Notes: generated by a model from the sequence alone, not told the origin. A stretch of 64,000 nt of DNA from Elusimicrobium minutum (GCA_020723765.1 DYIF01000003.1:62001-126000); one strand, 5' to 3'; positions 9,734 to 20,001 are shown, numbered from the stretch's first letter. Translations and numbers: made by a program.

Positions 9734-10641
9734 AAGAAAAGTCTATCCTTATATTGGGGCTTGGCAGGATGGGGAGCGGAATAGCCAAAAGGCTTTCTTT
9801 AAAAGGATTTAAAACATACGTGTACGACAGGCATTATGAAAAAGCCGTAGAAATATCGAGGAAATATAAAAATATTATTCCTTTAAAAGAATTGCAAGAT
9901 TTTAAAATTAAAGCCAAAGGCAAAAAAATAATATGGATAATGCTTCCTCACGGAGATGTCACTCAAACTTATATAGAAAAATCCAGATATATTCTTTCTA
10001 AAGGCGATATAATAATAGACGGCGGAAATTCCAAATGGGAAGATTCTAAAAAAAATTACCGTAACCTTAAAAAATCCGGCATAAATTTTTTAGACGCGGG
10101 AGTAAGCGGAGGGATCTGGGGAGAGCGAAACGGATATTGCATTATGGTCGGCGGAGATAAAGAAGTTTTTGAATATTGCGAAGATTATTTCAAAGCGCTT
10201 TCTACAAATAAAGGTTATCTTTATTGCGGAGACTGCGGTTCGGGTCATTTTGTAAAAATGGTTCATAACGGAATAGAGTATGCCATGATGCAGGCCTATG
10301 CCGAGGGGTTTGAGTTGATAGGAAGTTTCGACGGTGTTAAAGCGAAGAAAAGCGAAATAGCCGGTATGTGGAATAGAGGAAGCGTTATAAGAAGCTGGTT
10401 ATTGGAGCTTGGCTATTTGGCGCTCAAAGAAAACGAGGAACTATCCGATATAAAAGGGTATGTCGAAGATTCGGGAGAAGGAAGATGGACCGTCGAGTAT
10501 GCGATATCCAAATCCATACCCTGCGAAACAATAACGGCTTCGCTTTTTAGAAGATTCAGGTCAAGAAAAGAAAATCCTTTTTCGGAAAGGTTTCTGGCGG
10601 CATTGAGAGAAAAATTCGGAGGGCATAAAGTAATAAGATGA
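9730..10641 (+). CDS. gnd: 6-phosphogluconate dehydrogenase, short (~300 aa) form
   Basis: LGLGRMGSGIAKRL, DAGVSGGIWGERNGYCIMVGG, HFVKMVHNGIEYAMMQAYAEG. Confidence 0.94.
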   Translation: MKEKSILILGLGRMGSGIAKRLSLKGFKTYVYDRHYEKAVEISRKYKNIIPLKELQDFKIKAKGKKIIWIMLPHGDVTQTYIEKSRYILSKGDIIIDGGNSKWEDSKKNYRNLKKSGINFLDAGVSGGIWGERNGYCIMVGGDKEVFEYCEDYFKALSTNKGYLYCGDCGSGHFVKMVHNGIEYAMMQAYAEGFELIGSFDGVKAKKSEIAGMWNRGSVIRSWLLELGYLALKENEELSDIKGYVEDSGEGRWTVEYAISKSIPCETITASLFRRFRSRKENPFSERFLAALREKFGGHKVIR

Positions 10642-12083
10642 ACGAAAAGAAAGGTATATGTTTTGAGATTTTTTCAAGCGGCGTCGGCGTTTGTTTGTTC
10701 GGAGCCACCGGAGATTTGTCTAAAAAGAAGCTTATCCCGTCGTTATATAATCTGTATGCCAAGGAATATGTAAGAGAAAATTTTTTCGTAATTAATATAG
10801 GAAGCAAGGATTACGACGAAGAAAGTTTTAGAGAATACGTTTCGCGGATATTAAAATCCGAAGGGGCGCAAAATTACGAGTCTTTTTTATCCAGAAATTT
10901 TTATTTTAAAATCGATTATTCGGACGAAAAATCTTATTTTAATCTCTATAAAAAATTTTTGCAATTGGAATCAAGATTTCTTAACGGAGTAAAAAACAGG
11001 CTTTTTTATTTAGCGATACCTCCCGGTTTTGTAGAGAAGACTTTATTAAATATTAAAAACTCGTTTAATCCCAAACCCCGTAATACGGAGATAATAATAG
11101 AAAAACCCTACGGCTCTAATTTTTGCGAAGCTTTAAATCTTAACCTTTTTTTAAAGGAAAATAATATTGAAAAATGCGTTTATAGAATAGATCATTACTT
11201 AGGCAAAGACTCGGTTTTGAACATACTGCTCGTTAGATTTTTAAACTTCGCTTTCGATAAAACTTTCAATAATAAATTTATAGATAATATTCAAATTACC
11301 GTATATGAAGAAGAAGGGGTTGAGGACAGGATATCTTTTTACGATTCCATAGGCGCTTTCAAAGATATGATAACTCATATAATTCAACTTATATCTTTTG
11401 TGGCGATGGATCTTCCGAAGGATATGAATCAAAGGGAAATTAAAAAATCCAAAATAAAGGTATTAAAAAATATTAAGCTATTTTCCGAAAAAGAAATTAA
11501 AGATTATTTTATAAGAGGAAGGTATCTGGGGTATGAGAATATAAACGGTGTAAAAAAAGATTCGGATACCGAAACTTTTGTCGCTTTTAAATTGGAGATT
11601 GAAACTTACAGGTGGAAAGGCGTTCCTTTTTATGTAAAATGCGGGAAAAAAATGAAAGAAAAAATGACCAGAGTCGATATCGTTTATAAAAATTCCGATA
11701 ACGCTTTTTCAAACAAGTATTTTATAGAAAACTCAAATATTCTAAGTTTTATAATACAGCCTCAAAAGATTATGGAATTCAGATTTAACGCCAAATCGGA
11801 CGGTCCCAGGTTTTGCGTTTCGGCTCAGTCATGGAATAAGCATTTTAATACCACATTGCTTACTCCATCCGACTACGAAAGGCTTCTTTTAGACGCTGTA
11901 AATAAAGACAAAACATTGTTTTTAGATTCTGTTGAGATGGAATATATATGGAGATATATAAAACATACCGAAGATACAGTTTTGAAAAATAAAATTATTT
12001 TAGAGCGGTACGAGCCTAAAAAAATTTTAGATTCTTGTTTAAAAATGATAGAGAAAGATAAAAGAAAATGGATATACGTTTAG
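10638..12083 (+). CDS. zwf: Glucose-6-phosphate 1-dehydrogenase
   Basis: FGATGDLSKKKLIPSLYNL, IIEKPYGSNF, YRIDHYLGKDSVLNILLVRF. Confidence 0.95.
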   Translation: MNEKKGICFEIFSSGVGVCLFGATGDLSKKKLIPSLYNLYAKEYVRENFFVINIGSKDYDEESFREYVSRILKSEGAQNYESFLSRNFYFKIDYSDEKSYFNLYKKFLQLESRFLNGVKNRLFYLAIPPGFVEKTLLNIKNSFNPKPRNTEIIIEKPYGSNFCEALNLNLFLKENNIEKCVYRIDHYLGKDSVLNILLVRFLNFAFDKTFNNKFIDNIQITVYEEEGVEDRISFYDSIGAFKDMITHIIQLISFVAMDLPKDMNQREIKKSKIKVLKNIKLFSEKEIKDYFIRGRYLGYENINGVKKDSDTETFVAFKLEIETYRWKGVPFYVKCGKKMKEKMTRVDIVYKNSDNAFSNKYFIENSNILSFIIQPQKIMEFRFNAKSDGPRFCVSAQSWNKHFNTTLLTPSDYERLLLDAVNKDKTLFLDSVEMEYIWRYIKHTEDTVLKNKIILERYEPKKILDSCLKMIEKDKRKWIYV

Positions 12084-12745
12084 ATTACTCCGATATGGAG
12101 TTGATAACCGAAAAGGCTTTTTCTATTTTCGAAAGAAGCTATTTGGAAGAAGTAAAAAATAAAGGTTTTATTTCGGTTATAATTTCCGGCGGCAAAAGCC
12201 CTTTGAGTTTTTATTCTAAACTTAACGCCGATAAAAATATAGATTTCTCAAAAATATTTTTTTTTATATCAGACGAAAGAGTAACGAAAGATCGTTCCGA
12301 ATTAAATTACGAATCGATAGAAAAAACTCTTTTTTCGGGCAAAAAAGAATATAACTTCAAAAAAATAAATCTTGAAACGGATAATCCCAAAATTTGTTAT
12401 TCTAAAGAAATAGAAGATTTTTTAAAAGAATACGAAGTATTCGATATTTCCTTTTTAGGCGTGGGTCCGGACGGACATTTAGCGTCTCTTTTTAAACCAG
12501 ATTACGGTACCGAAGAAAAAGTAATAGAAACGGTAGCCCAAGGATATAAGACGGCCGATAGAATATCTTTAAATTTTTCTGTTTTAAACAAGGCCAAACA
12601 AACTATTTTTATAATAAGCGGTAAAGGAAAAGACAAAGTGGCAAGCGATATAATAAAAGGAGATATAAAAAACTATCCGATAAGTGGCATAGCGACGCCA
12701 AAATGCTACTTAATAGACTCAAATTCCGTAAACATAAATCTATGA
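12068..12745 (+). CDS. pgl: 6-phosphogluconolactonase (DevB type)
   Basis: ISGGKSPLSFYSKL, FFISDERVTKDRSELNYE, LGVGPDGHLASLF. Confidence 0.93.
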   Translation: MDIRLDYSDMELITEKAFSIFERSYLEEVKNKGFISVIISGGKSPLSFYSKLNADKNIDFSKIFFFISDERVTKDRSELNYESIEKTLFSGKKEYNFKKINLETDNPKICYSKEIEDFLKEYEVFDISFLGVGPDGHLASLFKPDYGTEEKVIETVAQGYKTADRISLNFSVLNKAKQTIFIISGKGKDKVASDIIKGDIKNYPISGIATPKCYLIDSNSVNINL

Positions 12746-14067
12746 ATATTCAAAACCTGAATAAAATTCCTCATCTTCCGGGAGTTTATATTTTTAAGGA
12801 TAGGTATGATAAAGTTATATATATAGGAAAAGCCAAAGATTTAAAAAAAAGAGTCTCCTCTTACTTTTCTGGCAAATCCGATTCATCTTATAAAATTTCA
12901 GGAATAAGGCTTTTGTCTTTTAAAATAGATTTTATAATATGCGATAGTGAAAGAGAGGCTCTAATAGCGGAGCGAAGGCTTATTTCCGAATTTAAACCTT
13001 TTTTCAATGTTTTATGGAAAGACTCTAAAAGATATCCTTACATAGTCATAACAAAAGAAGATTTTCCCCGACTTTTAATAACTAGAAATATAGAAATTAA
13101 AGGTAAATACTTTGGTCCTTATCCTAAGACTGATATGATAAAGAAATTAATAGATAAACTGAGAGATATTAAAATAATAAATTTAAGATTTTGCAATTAT
13201 GAGTTTTCTTTAGCTAAACCCCTGGATAGGAAAAAAATAGATAGATGCGTTTATTACCATACCAGACAATGTCCATCGCCTTGCGACCCCAAAATAATTT
13301 CAATCAAACACTATAAAGATATTGTAAAAAATTCTTTAGATTTCTTTAGTGGCAGATACGATAAAGTAAAAGACTACTTTTTTAAAAAGATGAAACAATC
13401 CTCAGAGAAACTCGATTATGAAAATGCTAAGATTTATAGAGACGCAATAGAAGCTATAGATCATATAAACGAAAGAGTGACTATAAGAGAAACGGAGATT
13501 AAAGAAATAGAATCGAAAGCTGATTTTACAAAAACTCTTATCGGATTAAAAGAAAGATTAAATCTTAATAAAATACCGTACCATATAGAATCCTTCGATA
13601 TATCTAACCTTTTGAATAAGTATACGGTCTGTGGAATGGTTTGCTTTATAAATGGTAAAAAAAATCATTCGCATTATAGAAGATATAAGATAAATTTTGT
13701 AACTCAAAAAGGCTCAAATGATTATGCTATGATATACGAAGCTGTTAAAAGAAGAATAGCGGAAATTAAGAAAAACAAAGATATAATCCCCGATCTTTTT
13801 TTAATAGACGGTGGTAAGGGACAACTTTTTTCAGCATTCAAAGCTTTAAAGGAACATAATTTAAATACCGACATAATATCTTTAGCCAAAAAAAACGAGG
13901 AGATTTATAAGATAGATTTTAAAAATAGTATAATATTTGAAAAAGATTCGCCAGAGCTTTTATTTTTGATGTCGGTTAGAGACGAAACGCACAGGTTTGC
14001 TATATCTTATCATAAAAAGCTCAGGTCCAGGAGGTTGTTATTTGATTTTGATAGGAAGTTTAGATAA
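12742..14067 (+). CDS. uvrC: UvrC-like excinuclease lacking the C-terminal (HhH)2 domain
   Basis: GIY-YIG (PGVYIFKDRYDKVIYIGKAKDLKKRVSSYF), UVR-like helical region, RNase H-like nuclease (IESFDISN, DLFLIDGGKGQL); stops just after HRFAISYHKKLRSRRLL. ATG 12742 overlaps pgl stop (ATGA). Confidence 0.88.
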   Translation: MNIQNLNKIPHLPGVYIFKDRYDKVIYIGKAKDLKKRVSSYFSGKSDSSYKISGIRLLSFKIDFIICDSEREALIAERRLISEFKPFFNVLWKDSKRYPYIVITKEDFPRLLITRNIEIKGKYFGPYPKTDMIKKLIDKLRDIKIINLRFCNYEFSLAKPLDRKKIDRCVYYHTRQCPSPCDPKIISIKHYKDIVKNSLDFFSGRYDKVKDYFFKKMKQSSEKLDYENAKIYRDAIEAIDHINERVTIRETEIKEIESKADFTKTLIGLKERLNLNKIPYHIESFDISNLLNKYTVCGMVCFINGKKNHSHYRRYKINFVTQKGSNDYAMIYEAVKRRIAEIKKNKDIIPDLFLIDGGKGQLFSAFKALKEHNLNTDIISLAKKNEEIYKIDFKNSIIFEKDSPELLFLMSVRDETHRFAISYHKKLRSRRLLFDFDRKFR

Positions 14068-15817
14068 AAAAATTACGTTTAAGGATAAATTAAAGAAAAT
14101 AGAAAATAATTTTAATTTGCATTTTGAAAAAATCTCATCTGTAAAGGATTTATATCTTTATAAAGAAGCCGACGAAGTTTTTTATTTCGACAAAAAAGAC
14201 GGGGTTAGCATAATTTTTAAAGGTGATATATTAATGGGGAAAAACGAATATTCGGCCGAATATATATGTAATATTTATAAAAAATACGGCGACGATTTCG
14301 AAAATTATTTAGACGGCTGGTGGAGTGTAATCGTAATCGACGAGTTAAAAAACAAGATAACGCTATCTTCAGATATAATGGGTTTTGGGAAAATATTTTA
14401 TAAAATAGAAGATGATATAATTTTAGTAACAAATAAATTAAAATATTTATATTTGCTTTCACATTATAATTTTTTTGGTTCTAATATAAATAAAAATTTT
14501 ATATTAGATTACCTTATTTATGGAGTTGATCCAAGTAACGTTTACGGTTCCAAAATTTTATCCGATTCCAGGTCTATTTTGCCGTATCATAAACTGATAA
14601 TATATAAAAATAAATCTAAAAATATAAAATATTTTGACCTTAAAACAAATAACCAAATAGGAACCTTTAAGGAAAAAGATTTTATTAAAAGAAAGTTAGA
14701 ATTTAAAGAGTTAATGAAAAAATCCATATATAAAAGAATTCCCCCCAGCGACACTCCTTACGGAATGGAACTCTCTGGAGGAATAGACTCTAATTCCATT
14801 CTTTTTAATATTTTTGATTTATTAAAAACAAATAAAGATAAGAGTAAAAACATAAAAATAGCCCATGTCGTTTTGGAAGAAGAAAAAAAATATTTTAGAT
14901 TAACGGAAAATGTATTAAATAAGCATAAAATAACCCTGAAAAAACTAAATTATAAAGAACCGGATTTTAATCATGTTTTAGGCTTGTTGTTTTTCTACGA
15001 TAACCTCCTTACTTCTTTTAATTTTATAAGCTCCAACTTAATGTTTAATTATTTTAAAAATAATAATATAGATATCGTTTTCGACGGGGATGGTCCCGAT
15101 GAGATGTTGGGCGGGTATGATTATAAGTATATTCCTCTTTATCTTTTAAATTATCTTTCGGAGTTCGGCAAAGTCAAATTTTTGAAAGAATTGGATTATT
15201 ACAAAGACCATCTGGTTTCTTTTAAAAGAAATTTCGATTTTTCTTCATTTAAAAATATAAGATCGAACTTATTAAGTATGAACAAATATGGAAGAAAAAA
15301 CGATTCTATAAACCAAATCCTATCAAGGAAATATAAAGAATACGAAAACGACGTTTTTATAAAAACAAGCCTATCGGAGAATTTTCTATTCGATTTTAAT
15401 AACATATCCACTACAAGCGGAGCTTTTTTAAATTACAGAAGACCTTATCTCGACAAGTATATGGTGCGATTTTTGTTTTCCCTTCCAATATCCTATAAAA
15501 TATATAAAGGCGAGACCAAATATATTCTTAAGAAAAGCATGGAAAAAACGGTTCCGGATGAAATAATTAAAAGAAAAAAATTCGGCGGCATTATGTCTCA
15601 CAATTTTAAGACCGATTTCGTTTTAAAAAACAAATCAAATTTTTTAAATTTTATAAAAGAAGACGGCTATGTAATGGAGTTTTTAGATTATGGTTTTTTA
15701 AAATCTAATTTCGAAAATATCGCTTATTCGGATCCAAATATTTTGCTGAGGATGCTATGCGCCGAGGCGCATTATAAAGCCGTATCGAAAATTTCTTTTT
15801 ATAAAAAATTTTTATGA
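14042..15817 (+). CDS. Asparagine synthetase-like protein (PP-loop amidotransferase family), N-terminal Cys2 absent
   Basis: MELSGGIDSNSILFN PP-loop, FDGDGPDEMLGGYDY, RRPYLDKYMVRFLFSLP; best start TTG at 14042 with AGGAGG 7 nt upstream. Confidence 0.82.
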   Translation: MILIGSLDKKITFKDKLKKIENNFNLHFEKISSVKDLYLYKEADEVFYFDKKDGVSIIFKGDILMGKNEYSAEYICNIYKKYGDDFENYLDGWWSVIVIDELKNKITLSSDIMGFGKIFYKIEDDIILVTNKLKYLYLLSHYNFFGSNINKNFILDYLIYGVDPSNVYGSKILSDSRSILPYHKLIIYKNKSKNIKYFDLKTNNQIGTFKEKDFIKRKLEFKELMKKSIYKRIPPSDTPYGMELSGGIDSNSILFNIFDLLKTNKDKSKNIKIAHVVLEEEKKYFRLTENVLNKHKITLKKLNYKEPDFNHVLGLLFFYDNLLTSFNFISSNLMFNYFKNNNIDIVFDGDGPDEMLGGYDYKYIPLYLLNYLSEFGKVKFLKELDYYKDHLVSFKRNFDFSSFKNIRSNLLSMNKYGRKNDSINQILSRKYKEYENDVFIKTSLSENFLFDFNNISTTSGAFLNYRRPYLDKYMVRFLFSLPISYKIYKGETKYILKKSMEKTVPDEIIKRKKFGGIMSHNFKTDFVLKNKSNFLNFIKEDGYVMEFLDYGFLKSNFENIAYSDPNILLRMLCAEAHYKAVSKISFYKKFL

Positions 15818-16137
15818 AGATTTCGGATATAAAAAGAGAGATGAAAAAATATCCTTTGTTTTATCAAAAGGTCTGGCTTAAATGTATGGAGATCCCTTTC
15901 GGCCAGACAAGAAGCTATAAATGGATAGCGAAAGAGATAGGTCGACCGAAAGCTTTTAGGGCGGTGGCTCTTGCGCTTAAAAGAAATCCATTCGCTCCTT
16001 ATGTCCCATGTCATAGAGTGATAAGATCGGACGGAACGATAGGCGGATATTCGGCTTTGGGCGGAGTTAAAAAGAAAAGAGAAATGATTATAAAAGAAAA
16101 AAAATCAGCTGAAAGGAAGAACAAGAAGATCTTTTAG
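15814..16137 (+). CDS. ogt: Minimal methylated-DNA-protein cysteine methyltransferase (DNA-binding domain only)
   Basis: FGQTRSYKWIAKEIGRPKAFRAVALALKRNPFAPYVPCHRVIRSDGTIGGYSALGG; PCHR active-site motif intact. Confidence 0.9.
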   Translation: MKISDIKREMKKYPLFYQKVWLKCMEIPFGQTRSYKWIAKEIGRPKAFRAVALALKRNPFAPYVPCHRVIRSDGTIGGYSALGGVKKKREMIIKEKKSAERKNKKIF

Positions 16138-17001
16138 TTGTTTTGGATTTAATATTTTCCAGTCGTATAAATTTATATCTTTTGTCTTTTTTATAGCGAA
16201 TATATATTCTTTTTTAAAGAAAGTTTTGGGCCATGGCAGTATTTTTTTTATGTTTATAGAAATGTTTTTCCCGATAGCTTTTATCTCTCCCTTTATTGCC
16301 AAAAACTCAAAGTCGTCTTTAAAGATAAAAATACCGGATAGCAGTTCCTTTCTTATTTTTGCTCTTTCCGGAATGTGTTTTTCCATAAATTCGTATATCT
16401 TTTCCCCTCTTTTTATGCTTTCTTTACAGTTGTAGGAGCACGGATGCCATGTTATTATGGGCTCGAAATCCATTCCCGATGAAAACAATTCTTTGTTTTT
16501 TTCCAAAAAATTTTTAAAAAGTATTTTAACCCTTTTTCTCGGATCCGGTGTTCTGGAATAAAAATTAGTTATATTGTTTATGTAAAAAGGAGTTTTTGTT
16601 TTTATTTTTGTTTTGGAAAATATGTAAGCGATTAAAGATTCTTTATAATCCCACTCCGAATAACTTTCTACGCAACATTCCGGGTAATCCAGATATATTC
16701 CCCATTCTTTGAGCCTGTTTTCTAAAAAAAGTTTTTTGGCTTCTTCCATCCTTTTTGTGTCCGTTCCTATTAATATGTCCGTGTGATTTTGATTAAAAAC
16801 GTTTTTCCCTTTTTCTTTCATGATTAAAAGTTTAAACTTAAACCTATCGCAAAGTTCTTTTACCCTTTCTTCGTCTTCTTGGTCTTGCGTGGCGGTGTAG
16901 ACGACTTTTTTATCCCCGCAAAATAAAGCCGCTAAGTCGTTTATTTGAAGAGTTTTCGGCCTTTTTTCTATTAGATATTCGGATATTTCGGGTTTGTTCA
17001 T
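16105..17001 (-). CDS. DUF483-like conserved hypothetical protein
   Basis: GIYLDYPECCVESY and WHPCSYNCKESIKRG cysteine motifs. Confidence 0.5.
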   Translation of the reverse strand: MNKPEISEYLIEKRPKTLQINDLAALFCGDKKVVYTATQDQEDEERVKELCDRFKFKLLIMKEKGKNVFNQNHTDILIGTDTKRMEEAKKLFLENRLKEWGIYLDYPECCVESYSEWDYKESLIAYIFSKTKIKTKTPFYINNITNFYSRTPDPRKRVKILFKNFLEKNKELFSSGMDFEPIITWHPCSYNCKESIKRGEKIYEFMEKHIPERAKIRKELLSGIFIFKDDFEFLAIKGEIKAIGKNISINIKKILPWPKTFFKKEYIFAIKKTKDINLYDWKILNPKQLKDLLVLPFS

Positions 17002-17002
17002 T

Positions 17003-17995
17003 TTAAAATTCCGATTTTAAAGTTCTTGTCATTAAAGATTTTAAAGCTTTTTGAGGTTTTTTGTTTTTGTATATTACCAGATAAACTTCCCTGGATATGG
17101 GCATTTCTATTGATAATTTTTGTGTCAATTTGTTTAACGCTTTTGCCGTTTTTACTCCTTCCGCGACTTGTTTCATAGAGCTTATTAGTTTCAAGGGATT
17201 TACCCCCTCGCCTATTTTATATCCTACCGAGTAGTTTCTGGATATGCTTGAATTACAGGTAAGTATCAGGTCTCCTATTCCGGATAACCCCAGAAAGGTT
17301 ATGTCTTTGGCTCCTAATTTTTTACCTAACTTTCGTATTTCGTTAAGCCCCCTCGTTATAAGCGCCGCCTTCGTATTATATCCCAGATTTAAAGCGTCGC
17401 TCATTCCGGCCGCTATGGCCACTACGTTTTTTATCGCACCTCCTATTTCCGTTCCTATTATATCGTCGTTTTCGTAAACTCTAAAATAATCTGTGCTTAA
17501 AATTTCCTGAAACATTTTTCTTGTTTTATGGTCTTTTCCGGCGATTGTCGTTGCGGCGGGCTTCTTTCTGGCTATTTCTACGGCGAAGTTGGGGCCGGAT
17601 AAAACATAAATATCTTTTCCGGTTATGTCAGAAAGTATTTCCGAAGGCCTTTCAAAAGTATTGAGTTCTATTCCTTTTGAAAGACTCAAAATGTAAGCGT
17701 CCTTTAAATATCGGGAATATTTTTTTAGTGCGGTTCTTATGTATTGAGTCGGAATTGCGTTTATTATTATTTCGGATGAAAGCGCTTCTTTTAAATCGTT
17801 AGAAGCTTTTAAGTTTTTAGATAATCTTATTCCTTTTAAAAAAATGTTGTTTTCCGAACGTTCATTTATGTTTTTTGCAACTTCTCTTTCCTTTGCCCAT
17901 ATTGTTACTTTAAAACCTTTTTCGGATAGTAAATTCGCTATGGTGGTGCCCCAGGCTCCCGCTCCCAAAACGGATATTTTTAAATTTTCTCTCAT
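17003..17995 (-). CDS. gpsA: Glycerol-3-phosphate dehydrogenase [NAD(P)+]
   Basis: VLGAGAWGTTIANLLSEKG, LSGPNFAVEIA, AIKNVVAIAAGMSDAL, LGLSGIGDLILTC. Confidence 0.96.
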   Translation of the reverse strand: MRENLKISVLGAGAWGTTIANLLSEKGFKVTIWAKEREVAKNINERSENNIFLKGIRLSKNLKASNDLKEALSSEIIINAIPTQYIRTALKKYSRYLKDAYILSLSKGIELNTFERPSEILSDITGKDIYVLSGPNFAVEIARKKPAATTIAGKDHKTRKMFQEILSTDYFRVYENDDIIGTEIGGAIKNVVAIAAGMSDALNLGYNTKAALITRGLNEIRKLGKKLGAKDITFLGLSGIGDLILTCNSSISRNYSVGYKIGEGVNPLKLISSMKQVAEGVKTAKALNKLTQKLSIEMPISREVYLVIYKNKKPQKALKSLMTRTLKSEF

Positions 17996-18036
17996 AAAAT
18001 TATTATACTAAATGTGTTCGGTCGGGTATTTCGATT

Positions 18037-18627
18037 TTATTTGAAAAAATTAATATATTCCTTATAATTATCGAAGTCTTTTATTATTCCCTTGTCTTTT
18101 ACGAAGATGTCTTTTAATTCGACTTTTTTATGGTGAGTTACCCAGTGAAGCCCTTTTTCGTAAGGCGCTTTAAGTATAAGTTTAAAATATTTTTGAGGAA
18201 TTATTATGGGATGGCCTCTTTTGAAACTTCCATCCTCTTTTTTCGTATAAGGAATTATTATTTTGTTTTTGTTTTTTTTATAAGCTTCGGTTATTTTTTT
18301 GTAAGTCGATTTTTTTATAAGAGGCTGGTCTACGAGGTTTATCATTATCGGAGTTTCTATTTGGTTTTCAATAATATGCTTTACCGCTACTTTTACCGAG
18401 TTTATCTGACCTAACTCGTAATCGGCGTTTAAAAGAACGGTTTGATTTGGAAAAAGTTTTTTTATTTTGTCGTAGTTATGATTTCCGGCTACTATTATTA
18501 TTTTATCCGAGAACGTGTCCAATTTTTTAAATATTCTATCAATAAAATACTCTCCGTCTATTTTGAGAAAAGCTTTGTCTCTTCCCATTCTTTCGGATTT
18601 GCCGGCGGATAATATTACGGAATACAT
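18037..18627 (-). CDS. MobA/MocA-like nucleotidyltransferase
   Basis: VILSAGKSERMGRDKAFLKIDG; NLVDQPLIKKSTYKKI. Confidence 0.85.
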   Translation of the reverse strand: MYSVILSAGKSERMGRDKAFLKIDGEYFIDRIFKKLDTFSDKIIIVAGNHNYDKIKKLFPNQTVLLNADYELGQINSVKVAVKHIIENQIETPIMINLVDQPLIKKSTYKKITEAYKKNKNKIIIPYTKKEDGSFKRGHPIIIPQKYFKLILKAPYEKGLHWVTHHKKVELKDIFVKDKGIIKDFDNYKEYINFFK

Positions 18628-18629
18628 GA

Positions 18630-19988
18630 TTAAATTTTATCCATAAGTTTTTTAACTAATTTGTCGGCTTTTTCTTTTAATTTTCTTTCGTCTACCGTTA
18701 GCAATTTTCCGTTTTCCGCTTTTACTTCCCCGTTTACCACGGTGTATTTCGTTTTTTGATTTATTCCGCAGAATACCAGAGAGGCTATCGGATCGTATGT
18801 GGACCCGGCGTATTCTATTCCTGATATATCGAATACCGCTATATCCGCGGCTTTCCCGACTTCTATGGATCCTATATCTTCTCTTCCCAAAACCTTTGCC
18901 CCTCCTCTTGTCGCCAAATACAATGCGTCTCTTGCGGGCATGGAATCGACTTTATCTTTTACCCTCGATACCAGCATCGCCTGTTTTATTTCCAAAAGCA
19001 TATTGGATGAGTCGTTGGAAGCGGAACCGTCCACTCCCAAACCGACGGGGACTTTGTTATTTAAAAACATTCTTATTGGTGCTATGCCCGAACCTAATCT
19101 AAGATTTGATGTAGGACAATGCGCCACTCCGGAGCCGTGATCTCCCATTTTTTTCGCTTCTTCTTCCTTTATATGAACGCAGTGCGCAAACCAGCTTCTT
19201 TCGTTTAGCCATCCTACGCTTTCCATATACTCAAGCGGCCTCATTTTATGAAGACTTAGACAGTATTCTTCTTCGTCTAATGTTTCGGCCAGATGAGTAT
19301 GTGTTCTTACCTCCCATTTTTTTGCCATTTCCGCCGTAAGTTTTAATAGTTCGCTCGTTACCGAAAAAGGCGAACATGGGGCAAGCGCCACGTTGGTCAT
19401 TGCGAATTTTTCTTTGGAGTGATACTTTATTACGACTCTTTCTGAGTCTTTCATTATCGTATCTTCGTCCTGAACCACATCGTCCGGCGGAAGTCCGCCT
19501 TTCGATTTCCCTCTGCTCATCGAACCTCTTGTTGCGGTAAACCTCATTCCTATTTCTTTTGCAGATTCTATTTCTCTATCTATTAAATATTTGGAGGATT
19601 TTTGAGGAAATAAATAAAGATGATCGGAACTTGTCGTGCATCCGGTGAGCAAAAGTTCTCCAAGTCCCACTTTTGTAGATATATCGACCCAATCCTCGTC
19701 CAAATTTCTCCATACCTCGTATAGAAACACTAGCCAATCGAACAACTTTGAGTCCTGTACCTGAGGGATGTTTCTCGTTAATGTCTGATATAGATGATGA
19801 TGAGTGTTTACAAACCCCGGGGTTATAACGCAGTTTTTGGCGTCTATTATTTTGTCGGCTTTTATCTTTATGTTTTTCGCTATTTTTTTTATCTCCGGAC
19901 CTTCTATATAAATATCGTAATCTTTTAATTCAGTTCTTTTGTCGTCGGCGGTAAAAATGTAACCGCCTTTTATCAAAAGTGTTTTCAT
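18630..19988 (-). CDS. Amidohydrolase, SsnA / 8-oxoguanine deaminase-like
   Basis: ITPGFVNTHHHLYQTLTRN, RTHTHLAET, GLGVDGSASND metal-site motifs. Confidence 0.85.
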   Translation of the reverse strand: MKTLLIKGGYIFTADDKRTELKDYDIYIEGPEIKKIAKNIKIKADKIIDAKNCVITPGFVNTHHHLYQTLTRNIPQVQDSKLFDWLVFLYEVWRNLDEDWVDISTKVGLGELLLTGCTTSSDHLYLFPQKSSKYLIDREIESAKEIGMRFTATRGSMSRGKSKGGLPPDDVVQDEDTIMKDSERVVIKYHSKEKFAMTNVALAPCSPFSVTSELLKLTAEMAKKWEVRTHTHLAETLDEEEYCLSLHKMRPLEYMESVGWLNERSWFAHCVHIKEEEAKKMGDHGSGVAHCPTSNLRLGSGIAPIRMFLNNKVPVGLGVDGSASNDSSNMLLEIKQAMLVSRVKDKVDSMPARDALYLATRGGAKVLGREDIGSIEVGKAADIAVFDISGIEYAGSTYDPIASLVFCGINQKTKYTVVNGEVKAENGKLLTVDERKLKEKADKLVKKLMDKI

Positions 19989-20001
19989 AATATCCTCCGA
20001 A

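Noticed and set aside
14000-14100. Frameshift splitting a longer uvrC
   Set aside because: Downstream DNA immediately encodes the asparagine-synthetase-like protein in frame with its own SD; no HhH-like sequence in any frame.
14042-15817. Lasso peptide cyclase
   Set aside because: No B1/B2 leader-binding or transglutaminase-like protease gene and no precursor candidate nearby.
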